Of a stretch of DNA of 64,000 nt, positions 32,266 to 44,177 are shown piece by piece; the stretch's first letter is position 1, and the number at the start of each line of letters is the position of its first letter. The stretch is from Alopecurus myosuroides. Taxonomy: Eukaryota; Streptophyta; Magnoliopsida; Poales; Poaceae. Made by a program: the position numbers and the translations under genes. Where the stretch lies: assembly GCA_028641055.1 (NCBI GenBank), contig CM054062.1, positions 170,197,715 through 170,261,714 on the forward strand. Direction: 5' to 3'. The notes beneath the pieces were generated by a model. The model worked only from the letters and a program-made list of their open reading frames with translations. It did no database searches and was not told where the DNA came from.

Positions 32266-34764
32266 TCAGGTGGAGGTAGCAGCATTTTCGGTGTTGGCCT
32301 TGGCGGCATCAGCTTCGGAGGTGGCCTTGGCAGCGTAGGCTTCCGGGTTGGCGACATCGGTCTTCGTGGCATCCGCTTCTGGGTTGGTGGCAGCCTGATC
32401 AGAAGTGGCTGTGGCCACCGAGGTGAGGTCCGTCGCTGAAGTGGAGGCAGCAGATTGGGCGCGGAGTAGCGCCGTGTCGTCAAGGGCCACGCCTGATGAA
32501 GTGCCAAACTCAAGGGCCGCAGTGTCGATGGTCATCTTCTCGCTTTCGGCTTCCTCGTCGCTATCCGCGACGACCGCGCCCTTCCCCTTCCCGGACTTGT
32601 CATCGGTGCTGTCGAAGAAGCTCAGCCCGTCTGACCCAATGGCCTCCTCGTCATCATCTTCATCCTCGTCGTCGCCCTCGCCTTCCACATCCGTGTCGGG
32701 CTCGGTGAGGCCTTTGATGTAGCGCGCGGTATCCGCGTAGGAGGCGATCTCCCACGCGACTGCCTGGCGGCGAGCCACACACTCGGGATCCTTCTCCCAC
32801 TTGGAATCGCGGCGCATTTAGAGAATGGTATTGAGATTAAGGTTCTCATACCAGCTGCAGATGAAGAGGAGCAGCATGTCCGCGCCTGCCCGAGCTCCGG
32901 ATGCTCGCCTCTTCTTCAGCTCGACTTTAACACCGTTCAGCTTCTCGGCAAGCGCGCGGATAGTTGAGGGCACGGGGTCTTGGGGCCAGAACAATGCATG
33001 GAGTTTGAAGGCAACAGACGTTAAGTCCGTGCCCAAGCCCTTAAGGCGCTGAAGCTGACCCTGCATGTTCGTAAAGCTGTCCTCGATTGAAGCCTTGGTA
33101 TCCATGGGCAGCCCCTTCTCTACTCGAGCATCTTGGGCCTTTGACAGGGAAGGTTTGCAAGCAGAGCAGAGATCGGGGAAGATTTCTGAAAATGCTATCA
33201 AGAAAGATTAGAAAAGAAAGCAGCAAAGAGATGCAAATCAGTCAACAGAGAAGAAGAAGGAAACAGGGAGGCACAAGGATGCGAAAACTTACTGTTCAGG
33301 TCGCAGAGTAGCGACTGAAGCTTCCTCTTCCATGACTCCTCGTCAGCAGCGTGCCGCTCCTCGACCCTCCAGAATTGGGCCAGTTGGAGCATGAGATCCG
33401 AGTTGCTTTTCTTCAGCGTCTCGCACTCCATCTCAAGGGCCCTTTGCTTAGCCTTGGCGGCTGCCTCCAGCTTGTCCTTCTCGGCGGATATGTCTATGAC
33501 GTCCTGAAGGGCAGCCCTTAACTGGACCTGTAGCGGCTCCAACTCGGTGGTGTGTTGGCTCTTGAGCTCGACGGCTTGGCTTTCCAATTGCTGCTGCAAC
33601 TCGGCGGGCTTCACGCAGTCGAGATGCTCTTCACGAAATTTCTTGTAATCTTCTGCGGAGGAGAAGGGTATGGTCAGCAAATAGCAGAGAAGAAGGAGGA
33701 GAACAAGCCGAGAAGGCGACAACTCACCTTCCAACTTCTTGATGGTGGTCTCAGCATTCTCGACAAAGACGTGACAGGTGCTTGTGCTCCTCAGTCAGCG
33801 CCTCGATCTTGCCTATAGAGTACAAGGAGTTAGAGCAGAAAGCAAAAACGGGCGTAAACACAAAACACATGAACCAAATAGCTAAAAGCTTACTCTCCAT
33901 CTCGGAAAGTTGAAGGGTACGAGCCAGGGCCTCCTTCTCGGTCACGGCATCACTTTTGCGTTCAGCTTCTAGGGCTTCAAGGCGCCTTTTTGCAATGCTG
34001 TGATTCCAGAGCAGCTGCCGGTAGAGGGTCGTTCTCTTCAAAAGGCTATTCTGAGAAACAGAAAGAAAAGGGGTTAGACAATGTTTTGAAGATTTGACCC
34101 GAGAAGACGGCAACTCGGTTGAGTACCCGCCTACTCGGCCCGAATCTCGGGGACTGGGTGATGGATAAGAAGAAGAAGAAGAATAGAAGAGAAGAAAAGC
34201 GCAACTCGGAACAGGCAAAGCAAAACTTACCGCATAGGTTTGCTCGAGATCCTCTGCAGCCTTGCGGTGGACGAACAGCTTCGCGGCAAGAGTGCTGGTG
34301 GCGGACGAGATGGTCATGGGATTGTAGCCCATGTCCGCCTTGTTCCAGTCGATGCGCCAGTGGTCCAGCTTGCCCAAGGCCAGACCGTTCCAGGACTCGT
34401 TGCCAAGGAACGCGCTGTTCCACTCGGCGTCAATAAAGCCCACCCGGTCGATTATCTGCTCGAGCCCCTGGGACTCCACCTCTGTCTCCTGGATCTCGCG
34501 CGAGAAGATCGATTGGGCCTTGTCCTTGGCCGGCAGCTTGGAATTCACAGCCTGGGCATGTTTGCCTCTCGTAAGAGCGAGCTGTTTCTCAGTCTTGGTC
34601 AGACCGATGCTGTACTGTTTTCTCATCTGCAGCATGTAAGGCGGGTAGGCAGGCGGGTCTTGGACGCTTGATCCCGCGGCTGTGCCTGCACCGCTGCCGG
34701 AAGCACCAACGGTGAGCTGCCCACTCTTCGCGGCAGGCTTCACAGTTGGTTTAGGTGGCGGCAT
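32266..34764 (-). pseudogene. Antisense spliced extra gene of Tat element (aORF), N-terminus missing
   Basis: Five minus-strand segments join through consensus splice sites with matching phase: 34764-34231 | GTAAGT | 34050-33894 | GTAAGC | 33812-33728 | GTGAGT | 33652-33293 | GTAAGT | 33185-32266. All introns are short (72-180 bp), bounded GT-AG. The product is roughly 680 residues: Pro/Ala N-part, a Lys/Glu-rich middle predicted coiled coil (exons 2-4, e.g. RALEMECETLKKSNSDLM), then an acidic run (GEGDDEDEDDDEE) and an Ala/Thr-rich tail. Two lesions are visible: a frame break in exon 3 near 33770-33780 and an in-frame TAA at 32818-32820. The frame stays open rightwards to 34801, where E3 cut it, so the true start is probably elsewhere. 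Antisense extra ORFs are known in Tat elements (maize Grande). Function unknown. Confidence 0.75.
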
Positions 34765-34801
34765 CACGACAGAGTCTTGAGCAGCGCCACGCGAGGGATT
34801 C

Positions 34802-37757
34802 TGTCGCACCCGGACTTCTAGGGGATACTCACAGCCCGCTAAACAGTAGATAAATGGCTTACGGGGCATACCGGCACCCGCATCTCAATATGAGTAGGCC
34901 AACACGTAAACGTGTGACAACCATCCTCTACTATTCATCGTCTGCGCAAACCATCCCATAGAAATCCGACTACTTCCATTGACGTACTTCATAACATACA
35001 CACATGGTACGTCAACGGCATTTGAACAAGTGCTATCACAACAAATCTCTAAGACACAAAGAAATAGAAATAAGTGGCAAATAGCTCTCACTAGAGCAGA
35101 GATAGCAAATACAATCATCCAGAGGACACATGTCCCAACAAGTCATCATTACATCACAGCGGAAGCATCCAAAGTGTTTGAGTACAGACAAGATCCAAAT
35201 AGGCCTAAGAGGCCGGAAACGAAAAGACGGAGCCCATCCACGATGTCTCGGATCCTGCCCGGGTCCGCTATCTACTCGTCAGCAGCCTCGTCATACTCCA
35301 CGTAGTAGCCACCATGGGGATCCTCGGAAACGTAGTCTGCAGAACACGCAACCCCAAAGGGGTCAGTACAGACGAGTACTGGCAAGCAAGACGCACAAGA
35401 TACCAAAGTGTACCCGGCAACACCAAGTACAGATGCTTTGGGTTCAACGGAAGATAGGTGTTATAAAAGTGCGGCAGCAGGCTGCCTAACAAACTACAGA
35501 GACTCGCTACAACATCCGGCTAAGAGAAAGGGATAAGATAGCGCATCGGAACCAACTACCACTAACCTCAAACAAACCCATCCTGGATCTCGCCCCTTAT
35601 CCAAAGAAGCAATCCGAGGATAACTCACACAGTTGGATTAGTGAAGGTTCAAGTTATTGTGTCAATAAGCCTATTACTAGTCAAATTAACATTATTTAGG
35701 TGTAAGTTGTCTAATCCTTGTTAGCCAGCCCTATCACCAAGTCATCCATAACCGCGGACAACACGGCTTCTCGAGAAGATTTAACCCTGCAGGGATGCAC
35801 CAATTTGGCCGTACACGTAAGAATATCCCGCTAGACGGGGGATCAACCCACCAAGCGAGGTACTCAACACAACCCAACTCTTCTTCGCATCAAGCCCAAA
35901 GAACCCCGTGCAGTTGAGCGCACGGCTAATCAAGCCCCACGAAGAAAAGGGGACCCTCATAGCACTCTAAGAACGTGTCTCCCTAAATGCCGACTACAAA
36001 AGTTACCACCCTGGCCTCGGGTTCGCACCTGCATATGCATGCGGCAAATGGAAAACCCAAACTAAATGAGGCGATTTGGACGAGATGCGAATCGAATCAA
36101 AGTTGAGGGGGCGCCCATACACGCTTCCCACATGCGGTTAGCGCGCTCATCATGGATCTAGAGGACAAGAACTTTTCCTGAGTTCGACACTAGCAGGCCT
36201 CAAAACCATACCCGGCCTCCTACCGGTGCCTTATCATCAAATTAGCATTACCTCAAACATTAACAGGTTGTTGTTTAAACATCGAGCCCCCAGAACATAA
36301 TAAATATGATAACAGGAATAACGGACATCGGACTCGAGCATAAACAACCCTAAGCATGCTAGTAAGACACAGTCAACAAGCAACAGGGTTATAGGTGTGG
36401 AGGATAGACTATATCAGGGTTACAGGATAACATGTGATAGGATCGGAACACAAGCAACGAATCTTAAGGCTAGCAAGATAGACAACGGAAAGTATCGATA
36501 TCCAGTGTGGAAAGGACACAATGGTTCATGTGAGTGAATACTTGCCTGCAAACTCAGTAGCCTGGTACTGGGCTAACTCCTCTGAAGTAGTGTCGTAAAC
36601 CTCGTCTGTCTCAACGTCGTCGTCTATTCGGGAAGAAGCAAACAAACAACGCAGAGAGACAAATAATCAATAACATGGCATAATGCACAATCATGGGATG
36701 ATGCATGACAATTTAATTGATGCATCAAGATAAGCTAGTTGACATGATAACATAATTAAATGGGCATATATGCAATTTGGATTGCATATGGAAAAACACA
36801 TGAATTAAGGTTGAATTTAATGATCTACAAATAACCATCGTGTGAAAGTTGATCAGAATGATGCATGGATGAGGAAAACAATGAGAAAACAACAATAGCT
36901 TCAATTTGAAAAGGTGTTTACCAAGTTTGGAAAACTATTTATTAAGTTATGAAATATGGCTTCTTAAATGAGTTACACAAGCATTTGTTGTTTTCACCAA
37001 TTTTAATTGTTCAAAATAGATAACCAACTTTATATTTGGAAAGAACACAAAATTTTTAGGTGGAATACATGTTTCATTTGTTGAAAAAGGATTTAAAATG
37101 AGCAAGTTGTTAATTTGACAATTTTAAATGCATTAAATAAGAAACAGTTGTTTTCAGCAATTTAATTTATTTAAAACAGAACACAAAGTTGATATTTGCA
37201 AATACATGAAAAATGGAATGGAAAACATATTTTATATGTTCAAAAAGAATTTAGTTTGACCAAGTTATTAATTTAGCAATTTTAAATGAATTAAACAAGG
37301 ATTTAAATATTTCACCAATTTAAAATATTCAAAACAGTAAACAAAGTTTATATTTGGAAAGCTTGTTCAATTTTTCATGGAAAACATATTTTATATGTGC
37401 CATTTGAGTTAAATTTGAATTAGTTATGAATTTAACCAAATTTGAAATAGTAGTTTGAATTTGAATTTTTGAAACCATTTGAAATGTTCAAAACAGTACA
37501 CAAATGGTTTAAACATGTAGAGAATTAAATTTGGTATGGAAAACATATTTAATATGTTGAATTTGAATTTGAATTGAGGGATCTATGAGAGTTTGAATTC
37601 CAGGGACCATTCTGTAAAAATACAGGGACTGGATTTTAAAAGAAAAAGGATCCAGATCTGGATCCACCTCGCAGGGACCTAGCCTGGGCCGCTGACAACG
37701 GGCCCTAGGCCACGTTGGCGCCGCGTGGCAGGGGTGGGAGCTGGCGTGGCATCCAGG
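34802..37757 (-). repeat. E3 LTR, left segment
   Basis: Contains the palindrome island (35731-35817) and an AT-rich ~160-bp array (landmarks near 37025, 37187, 37345, 37500). It then moves into GC-richer sequence just before E4, where GTCGC (37758-37762) is the left TSD of E4. No supported gene. Confidence 0.8.
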
Positions 37758-40700
37758 GTCGCTGTCGCACCCGGACTTCTAGAGGATACTCACCGTACGA
37801 ACTGAACAGTATTTTGGTTGGATTACGGGGCTTAACGGCTCCCGCGTCCCCTTACGGGTAGGCCAGCACTTATGTGCGACAACCAACCGTTACTGTTCAT
37901 CGTCGATGTAAACTATCCTGTAGAAATCAGGACACTACCATTGACGTACTTCATACCATACACACATGGTACGTCAACGGCTTTGAACAAAAGGATAACA
38001 CAACATGCCTCTACGACACAAAAGATTGAAATAAGGTAGCAAATGGCCTTCACTAAGGCAGAAATAGCAAATACAATCATCCAGAGGACACATGTCCCAA
38101 CATAGCATTCATTACATCAGCGGAAGCATTCAAAGGGGTCTGAGTACAGACAAAATCCAAATAGGCTTAAGAAGCCGGAGAAAATAAAGAAGACGAAGCC
38201 CATCCACGTAGGTCCTGGATCCAGCCCTGGTCCAGCTACCTACTCGTCTGCAGTCTCGTCAAACTCCACGAAGTAGCCATCCTGGTGGTCATCGTAGCCG
38301 TAGTCGTAGTCTGCGTAAACCACAGCCCCAACGGGGTCAGTACATCCAAGTACTGGCAAGCAAGACTCACAGTTCACCAAAGTATAGCCCGTCAACACAA
38401 GCACAGATGACTTGGGTTCAACGGAAAGAAGGGGATATAAATAATGCTGCAACTGGCTGCGCTAACCAACTACAGAGATTCTAGCACTTCCAACTATCAG
38501 AAGGGGATAAGATCGAGGGTTGTAACCAACTGAAAGATAACTTCAAACAAACCCATCCTGGATCTCGCCCCTTATCCAAAGAAGCAATCCGAGGATAACT
38601 CACACAGTTGGATTAAAGGTGAAACAAGTTATTGTGACGATAATCCTATTACTAGTCAAATTGTTAATCATGGGGTGTGAGATAGTGAATCATTAGGTTT
38701 AAGTTGTCATGAGTACTTGTTAGCCAGTACTTTCACCAAGTAGTCCATAACCGCGGAAAACACGGCTTCTCGAGAAGATTATCCCTGCAGGGTTGCACCA
38801 ATTTGGCCGTACACGTATGAATAACCCGCCAGATGGGATGCCTCCCACCAAGCGGGGCACTCAACACAACTCAACTCTTCTCCGCATCAAGCCCAAAGCA
38901 CCTTGGGCGCACGGCTAATCAAGCCCCGAAGAAAAGGGACCCTCATAGCACTCTAAGACCGTGTCCCCCTATATGCCGACTACAAAAGTTCCACCCTGCG
39001 CTGGGCTCGCAAAAACATGCATGCGGCAAATAGAAAGCACGAACTAAATGAGATGATTTGGACGAGATGCGAATCGAATCGAATTGAGGGGGGCGCCCAT
39101 ACTCGCTTCCCACATGCGGGTAGTGCGCTCATCATGGATCAGTAGACAAGACCCTTTTCCTATTAGGGTCGACACTAGCAGGCCTCAAAACCACGCAGGG
39201 CCTCCTGCCGGTGCCTTATCATCAAGTTATTATTTTAACAATACCATTAGCATGATTGATTGATTGATTAAACATCGAGCCCCCAGAACATGATAAAGAT
39301 ATAGCAACTGAAAGTAACGGGTAACAGACTCGAGCAAAACAACCTAAGCATGCTAGTAAGACACTGGCTCAATCAACAGGGTTGTAGGAGGGGTGATGAG
39401 GCAATATCAGGGTTAAAGGATTCATGTGATAGGTTCGTAACAGAAACAACTACCACTAAGGCTAGCAAGATATAGACAACGGAAAGTATCGGTAACCAGG
39501 GTTGAAAGGAACACAATGGTTCATGTGAGTGATAACTTGCCTGCAAACTCAACAGCCGGGTACTGAGCTAGATCCTCAGAAGGGGTGCTGTAAGGATCGT
39601 CTGTCTCAACGTCGTCGTCTATTCGAGAAAAAGCAAACAAACAAAACAGGAATGTAAACAATCATTATCATGGCATTGTGCACAATCAAGATGATGCATG
39701 GCAAGTTAATGGTTGCATCAAAATAAGCTAGCTAACATGATAACACAAATTAAATGGACCCATATGCAATTGGATTGCATATGGAAAAGATCCATTGAAT
39801 TAATTGGAAACAAATGATTTACAATTATTTATTAGGTGATAGTTGTTATCATGATGCATGCATGATGGTAATAACAAAATAACAACAAATAACAATAATA
39901 GATGCAAAGGAAAAGGAATAAAACAAGCTTGGAAATTATTTATTAAGTTTGGAAAATTTGGTTACTTAAACATGTCACACAACCCATTATTGTTTTCATC
40001 AATTCAAAGTGTGCAAAACAATTAATAAAATTTATATTTGAAAAGAACATCAAATTTTAGTTGGATTACATGTTTCACATTTTGAAATTTGAATTAGGAT
40101 GGATTTATTATGAATTAAACAATATTAAACAAGTTTTAATTGAATTTAAAACAAGTTTGAATATTAATTGAATTTTATTTAGTCAAAACATAATTTCAAA
40201 TTCACATTTGCAAAGTTCACACTTTGGTGGTTTGAAAACATATTTTGCATGTTCAAAAATATTTTATATTAATCAAGTTATGATTTTAGCAATTTTAATT
40301 GGATTAAACAAGTATTTAATTATTTAAGCAATTTAAATTATTCAAACAATGAAACAAGTCTTATATTTGAATACGATATTCAAAATGGTATGCAAAACAT
40401 ATTTTATTTGCCTTATTTGGAATTAGTATGAATTATTTATGAACTATTGCAAATTACATTTGAATTATTCAAATTTGAATTTTAAATGTAATTTGGAAAC
40501 TCAAAACAGAACACAAATGGAATAATTGGAAAGATCATGTAATTTTGAACAGAAAACATATACAAGTTTTATTTATTAGACTTATAGATTAAAAGTTATT
40601 GATTTTTAAAGTTTAGGGCTTTATTTTGCCAATTAAAAAGAAATAGAAATTAAACAGATTCGTTTTAAACCTTTTGTTACCGCACTGGAAACGTACACAC

Positions 40701-40807
40701 ACGCTGTCAGGGGGGCCCCGTGGCTCACTGTGCCCGCGTGGCACCAGAGGGGCTGACGGATGGGCCCTGGCTGTCAGCGCTTCCAACGAAAAAAGAGAGG
40801 GATTAAT

Positions 40808-40878
40808 CCCGGGTGCTGGGGATCGAACCCAGCACCTCTCCCTCGCGCGCGCTCGACTGAAACCAGTGCAGCTGGTGC
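40808..40878 (-). other. tRNA-like module (E4 LTR-a)
   Basis: On the minus strand GTGCTGGGTTCGATCCCCAGC forms a near-perfect T-arm (stem CTGGG/CCCAG, 7-nt loop TTCGATC). Upstream, GCACTGGTTTCAG resembles an A-box/D-arm. Copies at 51138-51208 and 61468-61538. No acceptor stem, so not a tRNA gene. Confidence 0.55.
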
Positions 40879-40936
40879 GTGTTTGTTGTCAGGTAACGCG
40901 ACGCACAGAGGATATGTTTCAGAACCCAGGTGTTAT

Positions 40937-40968
40937 CTGACGAAACTGACGAGCAAAGTGTTGCTCGA
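40937..40968. other. Conserved LTR hairpin (E4 LTR-a)
   Basis: CTGACGAAACTGA followed by CGAGCAA-AGTG-TTGCTCG, a 7-bp stem with 4-nt loop. Stem bases differ from E1 and E3 but pairing is kept. Copies at 51267-51298 and 61597-61628. Confidence 0.6.
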
Positions 40969-41425
40969 CTGACAAAACCTCACCGGCGTTGATCACCGGG
41001 TGCTCGCGTGCTAGGCAGGATCTGGGGGGGTGCAAGACGTGCGCAGAACCGTGCGGACACAGTGGTGGTGCAACAGAGGGGACAAGAGGGGAAGAAGAAC
41101 GGCGGCTCACCGGGGGGTGTCGGGTTGCAGAGGGGAACAGCGAGCTCGACGGCGGCGTTGTCGTGGACGGCGGGGAAGGTGTGGTTGATCTCCGGTTGAG
41201 CTCGCGTGTCCGAAACGTAGAGGAAGCAGTGGGCTTTTGGTTCCAGGGGGTAGAGGGCTAGATGGAGGTGGGAGGTGGCGGCGCCATTGATGGATTCAGA
41301 GGAGGGGATTCCGGCGAGGTGGCAGCAGAGGAGGAAATCGTCGGGGAGGAGGCGACTGACGGCGGCGGAGAGGGGAGATAGGACCTAGGGGCTAGGGTTT
41401 AGGTCTGCGGGGGCCCTGGGGGCTT

Positions 41426-41432
41426 CTTATAG
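41426..41432 (-). promoter_or_regulatory. TATA box, E4 LTR-a
   Basis: The minus strand reads CTATAAG in GC-rich context, followed about 25-30 bp on by CCTAAACCCTAGCCCC. Equivalent boxes at 51756-51762 and 62053-62059. Confidence 0.6.
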
Positions 41433-42270
41433 GCGAGGAGAGCGAGGTGTGGCCGCCGGAGTCGCGCGCGGTCGCGGTGGCGCGCGGAGATGCTTGCCGT
41501 ACGTCTAAAAGACGATCAGCACGAACTTCAAAGCGTTAAGTTGCGCTAGGTGGGCTGGGCCTGGCGCACGCGTTAGATTAGGTGGGTTGGGTAGGCTTAG
41601 CTGCCGCGCGCGCGCGCTGGTTTTCTTCTTTTTATTTCTCTGTTTTTTTTTGTAGCTTTTGCTTTTGGAAGAAAATGATAGGTTTTAGTTTATAGAAAAA
41701 TTTGAAAAAAATTGGGGAGTTTTATTAGACCAAAAGCAAACACTTGGTGGCTTTTGTTTTCAAAAATTTAAATATTTGCTTGTTGTTTTAAAATTAAACC
41801 AAATTGATTGAAATTCCAATATTACTTAATATTAGAAAATCAAAGCAATTTCAATAGGGTTTCCCCTAGGGTTTTAAAGTGATTTAAAGAATACAATGTT
41901 GTGGTGAACTTCATGGATTCAAAAAGGTACTGATTTTGAGAATTGGTTTGAATTTGAAATGATTTAGAGTAATTGCTTGAATTAATGGTTTGATTAAACC
42001 AACAATTTAATGGGTGATTAACAAGGGATAAAAATGGTTGTTTTTATTTGTTATTTTTATTCCAAAAGTTGTAACAGATCAAGTATGAAAATAACCATTT
42101 GAATTTGTTTGAGTTTGATTATGAAAACAAGATAAAACAGATGCAAAACAATTAATAACAAATGCAACCAAAAATAAAACAAATGCAATGAGATGATGAC
42201 ATGATGCATTGCTTGAATTAAAACAATAAATCAAACATTCTAAGGGATATTTCATACTTGGGATGTTACA

Positions 42271-42286
42271 AAACGCCCCCCCTTGA
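42271..42286 (-). other. Polypurine tract, E4 body 1
   Basis: The minus strand reads TCAAGGGGGGGCGTTT next to LTR-a. Confidence 0.88.
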
Positions 42287-42308
42287 AGGAATCGCGCCCC
42301 GAGATTCC

Positions 42309-44177
42309 TTACTGAGATGTGAAAAGGTCCGGATACTTCTTGCGAAGATCCTCTTCGGTCTCCCACGTTGCCTCTTTATCGGAATGATGCGACCATTGCA
42401 CTTTCAAGAACTTGGTGCTCTTGTTGCGAGTCTTACGCTCGGTCTCATCGAGAATACGAATAGGGTGCTCCTCATAAGATAGATCATCTTGCAGTTCAAT
42501 GGAATCATGATCAACTGCACGATCTGGATCTTTGAAACACTTCTTGACCTGTGACACGTGGAACACATCGTGCACTTTGGATAGCTTTTCTGGAAGTTCA
42601 AGACGATAAGCATTTTCTGCACGCCTTGAGAGAATGTTGAAGGGACCAATGTATCTTGGTGCAAGCTTTCCTTTCACACGAAAACGATGAGTGCCTCTGA
42701 GGGGAGTTACACGGAGATATGCCTTATCACCAGGTGCATAGGTCATATCCCTGTGCTTGCTATCATAATAGCTCTTCTGACGAGACTGAGCAATCCTGAG
42801 ATTGTCACGAATGATACGAACTTTCTCCTCGGCTTCCTTAACAATGTCAGGGCCCAAGAGTGAACGTTCACCAGCTCCAGACCAATTGATTGGACTCCTG
42901 CATCTGCGACCATACAGTGCCTCAAATGGTGCCATGCCTAGGCTTGCCTGGTAGCTGTTGTTGTAGGAGAATTCAGCATATGGAAGGCAATCCTCCCATT
43001 TCATGCCAAAGGAGAGACCACATGCTCTGAGCATATCCTCGAGAATCTGATTGACTCTTTCGACTTGCCCCTGAGACTGAGGGTGATAAGCTGTGCTGAA
43101 CAGAAGTTTGGTGCCCAATGCTTCTTGAAAACTCTTCCAGAAATGAGAAGTGAAGATACTTCCACGGTCTGAGCTTATTTCCAATGGAACACCATGAAGA
43201 GGAACAACCTTTGCTGTGTAGAGCTCTGCTAACTGGCTAGCTGAGATAGTTTCCTTGACAGCAAAGAAGTGAGCAACCTTAGTGAGACGATCAATAACAA
43301 CGAATATTGCATCGTTGCCCTTCTTAGACTTTGGAAACCCAGTAACGAAGTCCATTTCAATCATGTCCCACTTCCACTCAGGAATTTTCAGAGGTTGGAG
43401 TAGACCGGCTGTTTTCTGATGGACTGCCTTAACACGTTGACAAACGTCGCATTCAGAAACGTATTGAGCAATTTCACGTTTCATGCCAGGCCACCAATAC
43501 AGAGTCTTGAGATCCTGGTACATCTTTGTACTTCCAGGGTGGATGGATAGAGGAGTTTCATGAGCCTCCTTGAGAATGATATCCTTGAGACTTTGAATCT
43601 GAGGAACTGCAATGCGTCCTTCGAAGAACACAGTTCCCTTGTCATCAATTGTGAAAGACTTGAATTTATCATTGCCTTCCTTGATGTGCTCTACAATCTT
43701 CTTGATTTCAGTATCACGAAGTTGTTCAGAACGAATCTTGTCCTCGAGGGTTGGGCTGGCTGTCAAGCTAGCAAGGTATCCTTCTGGGACAAGACCAAGA
43801 TTCAGCTTCTGGAATTCTTCATGAAGTGGAGGTTGGCTTTCCATGATCATGAGATTATTGCAATAGGATTTGCGACTGAGAGCATCGGCCATAACATTAG
43901 CCTTGCCTGGAGTGTAAGAAATGGTGAGATCAAAGTCTTTAATCTTCTCAATCCATCTCCTTTGCCTGAGGTTCAGATCTGGCTGAGTGAAGATGTATTT
44001 CAGACTCTTATGATCGGAAAAGATTTCAGTTTTGTTACCCAACAAGTATTGTCTCCATTTCTTGAGGGCAAACACAACTGCTGCAAGTTCAAGATCATGA
44101 GTGGGATATTTTTGCTCATGTGGGTTCAACTGACGTGAAGCATAAGCCACAACTTGACGTTCTTGCATAAGAACTGC
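42309..44177 (-). pseudogene. E4 body 1 pol, C-terminal part: RNase H, integrase, chromodomain
   Basis: Frame continues directly from gag-pol after an in-frame TGA at 44178-44180, with its first ATG at 44168. Counting from that ATG (619 residues): RNase H residues E27, D52 and D95 (MADALSR). Integrase zinc site H203/H210/C240/C243. DDE triad D273 (EMDFVTGF), D334 (SSDRGS) and E370 (GQVERVN). GPF motif at 508-510. Chromodomain at about 563-616 with the aromatic/acidic pattern YEEHPIRIL and ATWETEEDL. The chromodomain places it among chromoviruses, where it directs insertion to marked chromatin. Apart from the stop separating it from RT, the frame is intact. Confidence 0.9.

Larger units (their letters stand above)
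14585..34801 (+). mobile_element. Tat-type Ty3/gypsy element (5' LTR and body; 3' end not in window)
   Basis: The LTR starts TGTCGGGGGGATACCCCCG at 14585 and ends CGACA at 24652, once E2 is removed. A TGGCGCCCACCGTGGGG primer site follows. Domain order is Gag, protease, RT-RNase H, an additional archaeal-type RNase H, integrase, with no chromodomain and an antisense gene downstream. That set is diagnostic of the Tat lineage. Three in-frame stops (25500, 26547, 28107) and two frame changes (about 29300 and 30450) make it non-functional. It is interrupted by E2 (14726-23948) and, at 34802, by E3, so the 3' LTR must lie beyond 64000. Confidence 0.88.
37763..42270 (-). repeat. E4 LTR-a (left, 4508 bp)
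   Basis: Starts TGTCGCACCCGG, ends GGATGTTACA. Modules: island 38731-38817, AT array about 40005-40560, tRNA-like 40808-40878, hairpin 40937-40968, leader/promoter 41110-41432, AT-rich U3 to 42270. Differs from LTR-b and LTR-c at about ten shared sites (e.g. first bases, and near 38247, 38294, 38396, 39360, 40374). Confidence 0.9.

Noticed and set aside
40937..40975. Hammerhead ribozyme (retrozyme-like) in the LTR, suggested by CTGACGA
   Set aside because: CTGACGA fits the CUGANGA strand and a hairpin follows. However, the required GAAA strand after stem II and pairing for stems I and III are absent in E1, E3 and E4 on this strand, and the other strand has no core.
43560..44138. Plus-strand 192-codon frame in E4 (also 53890-54468)
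   Set aside because: Mirror of the well-supported RNase H/integrase frame on the minus strand; composition follows that gene.
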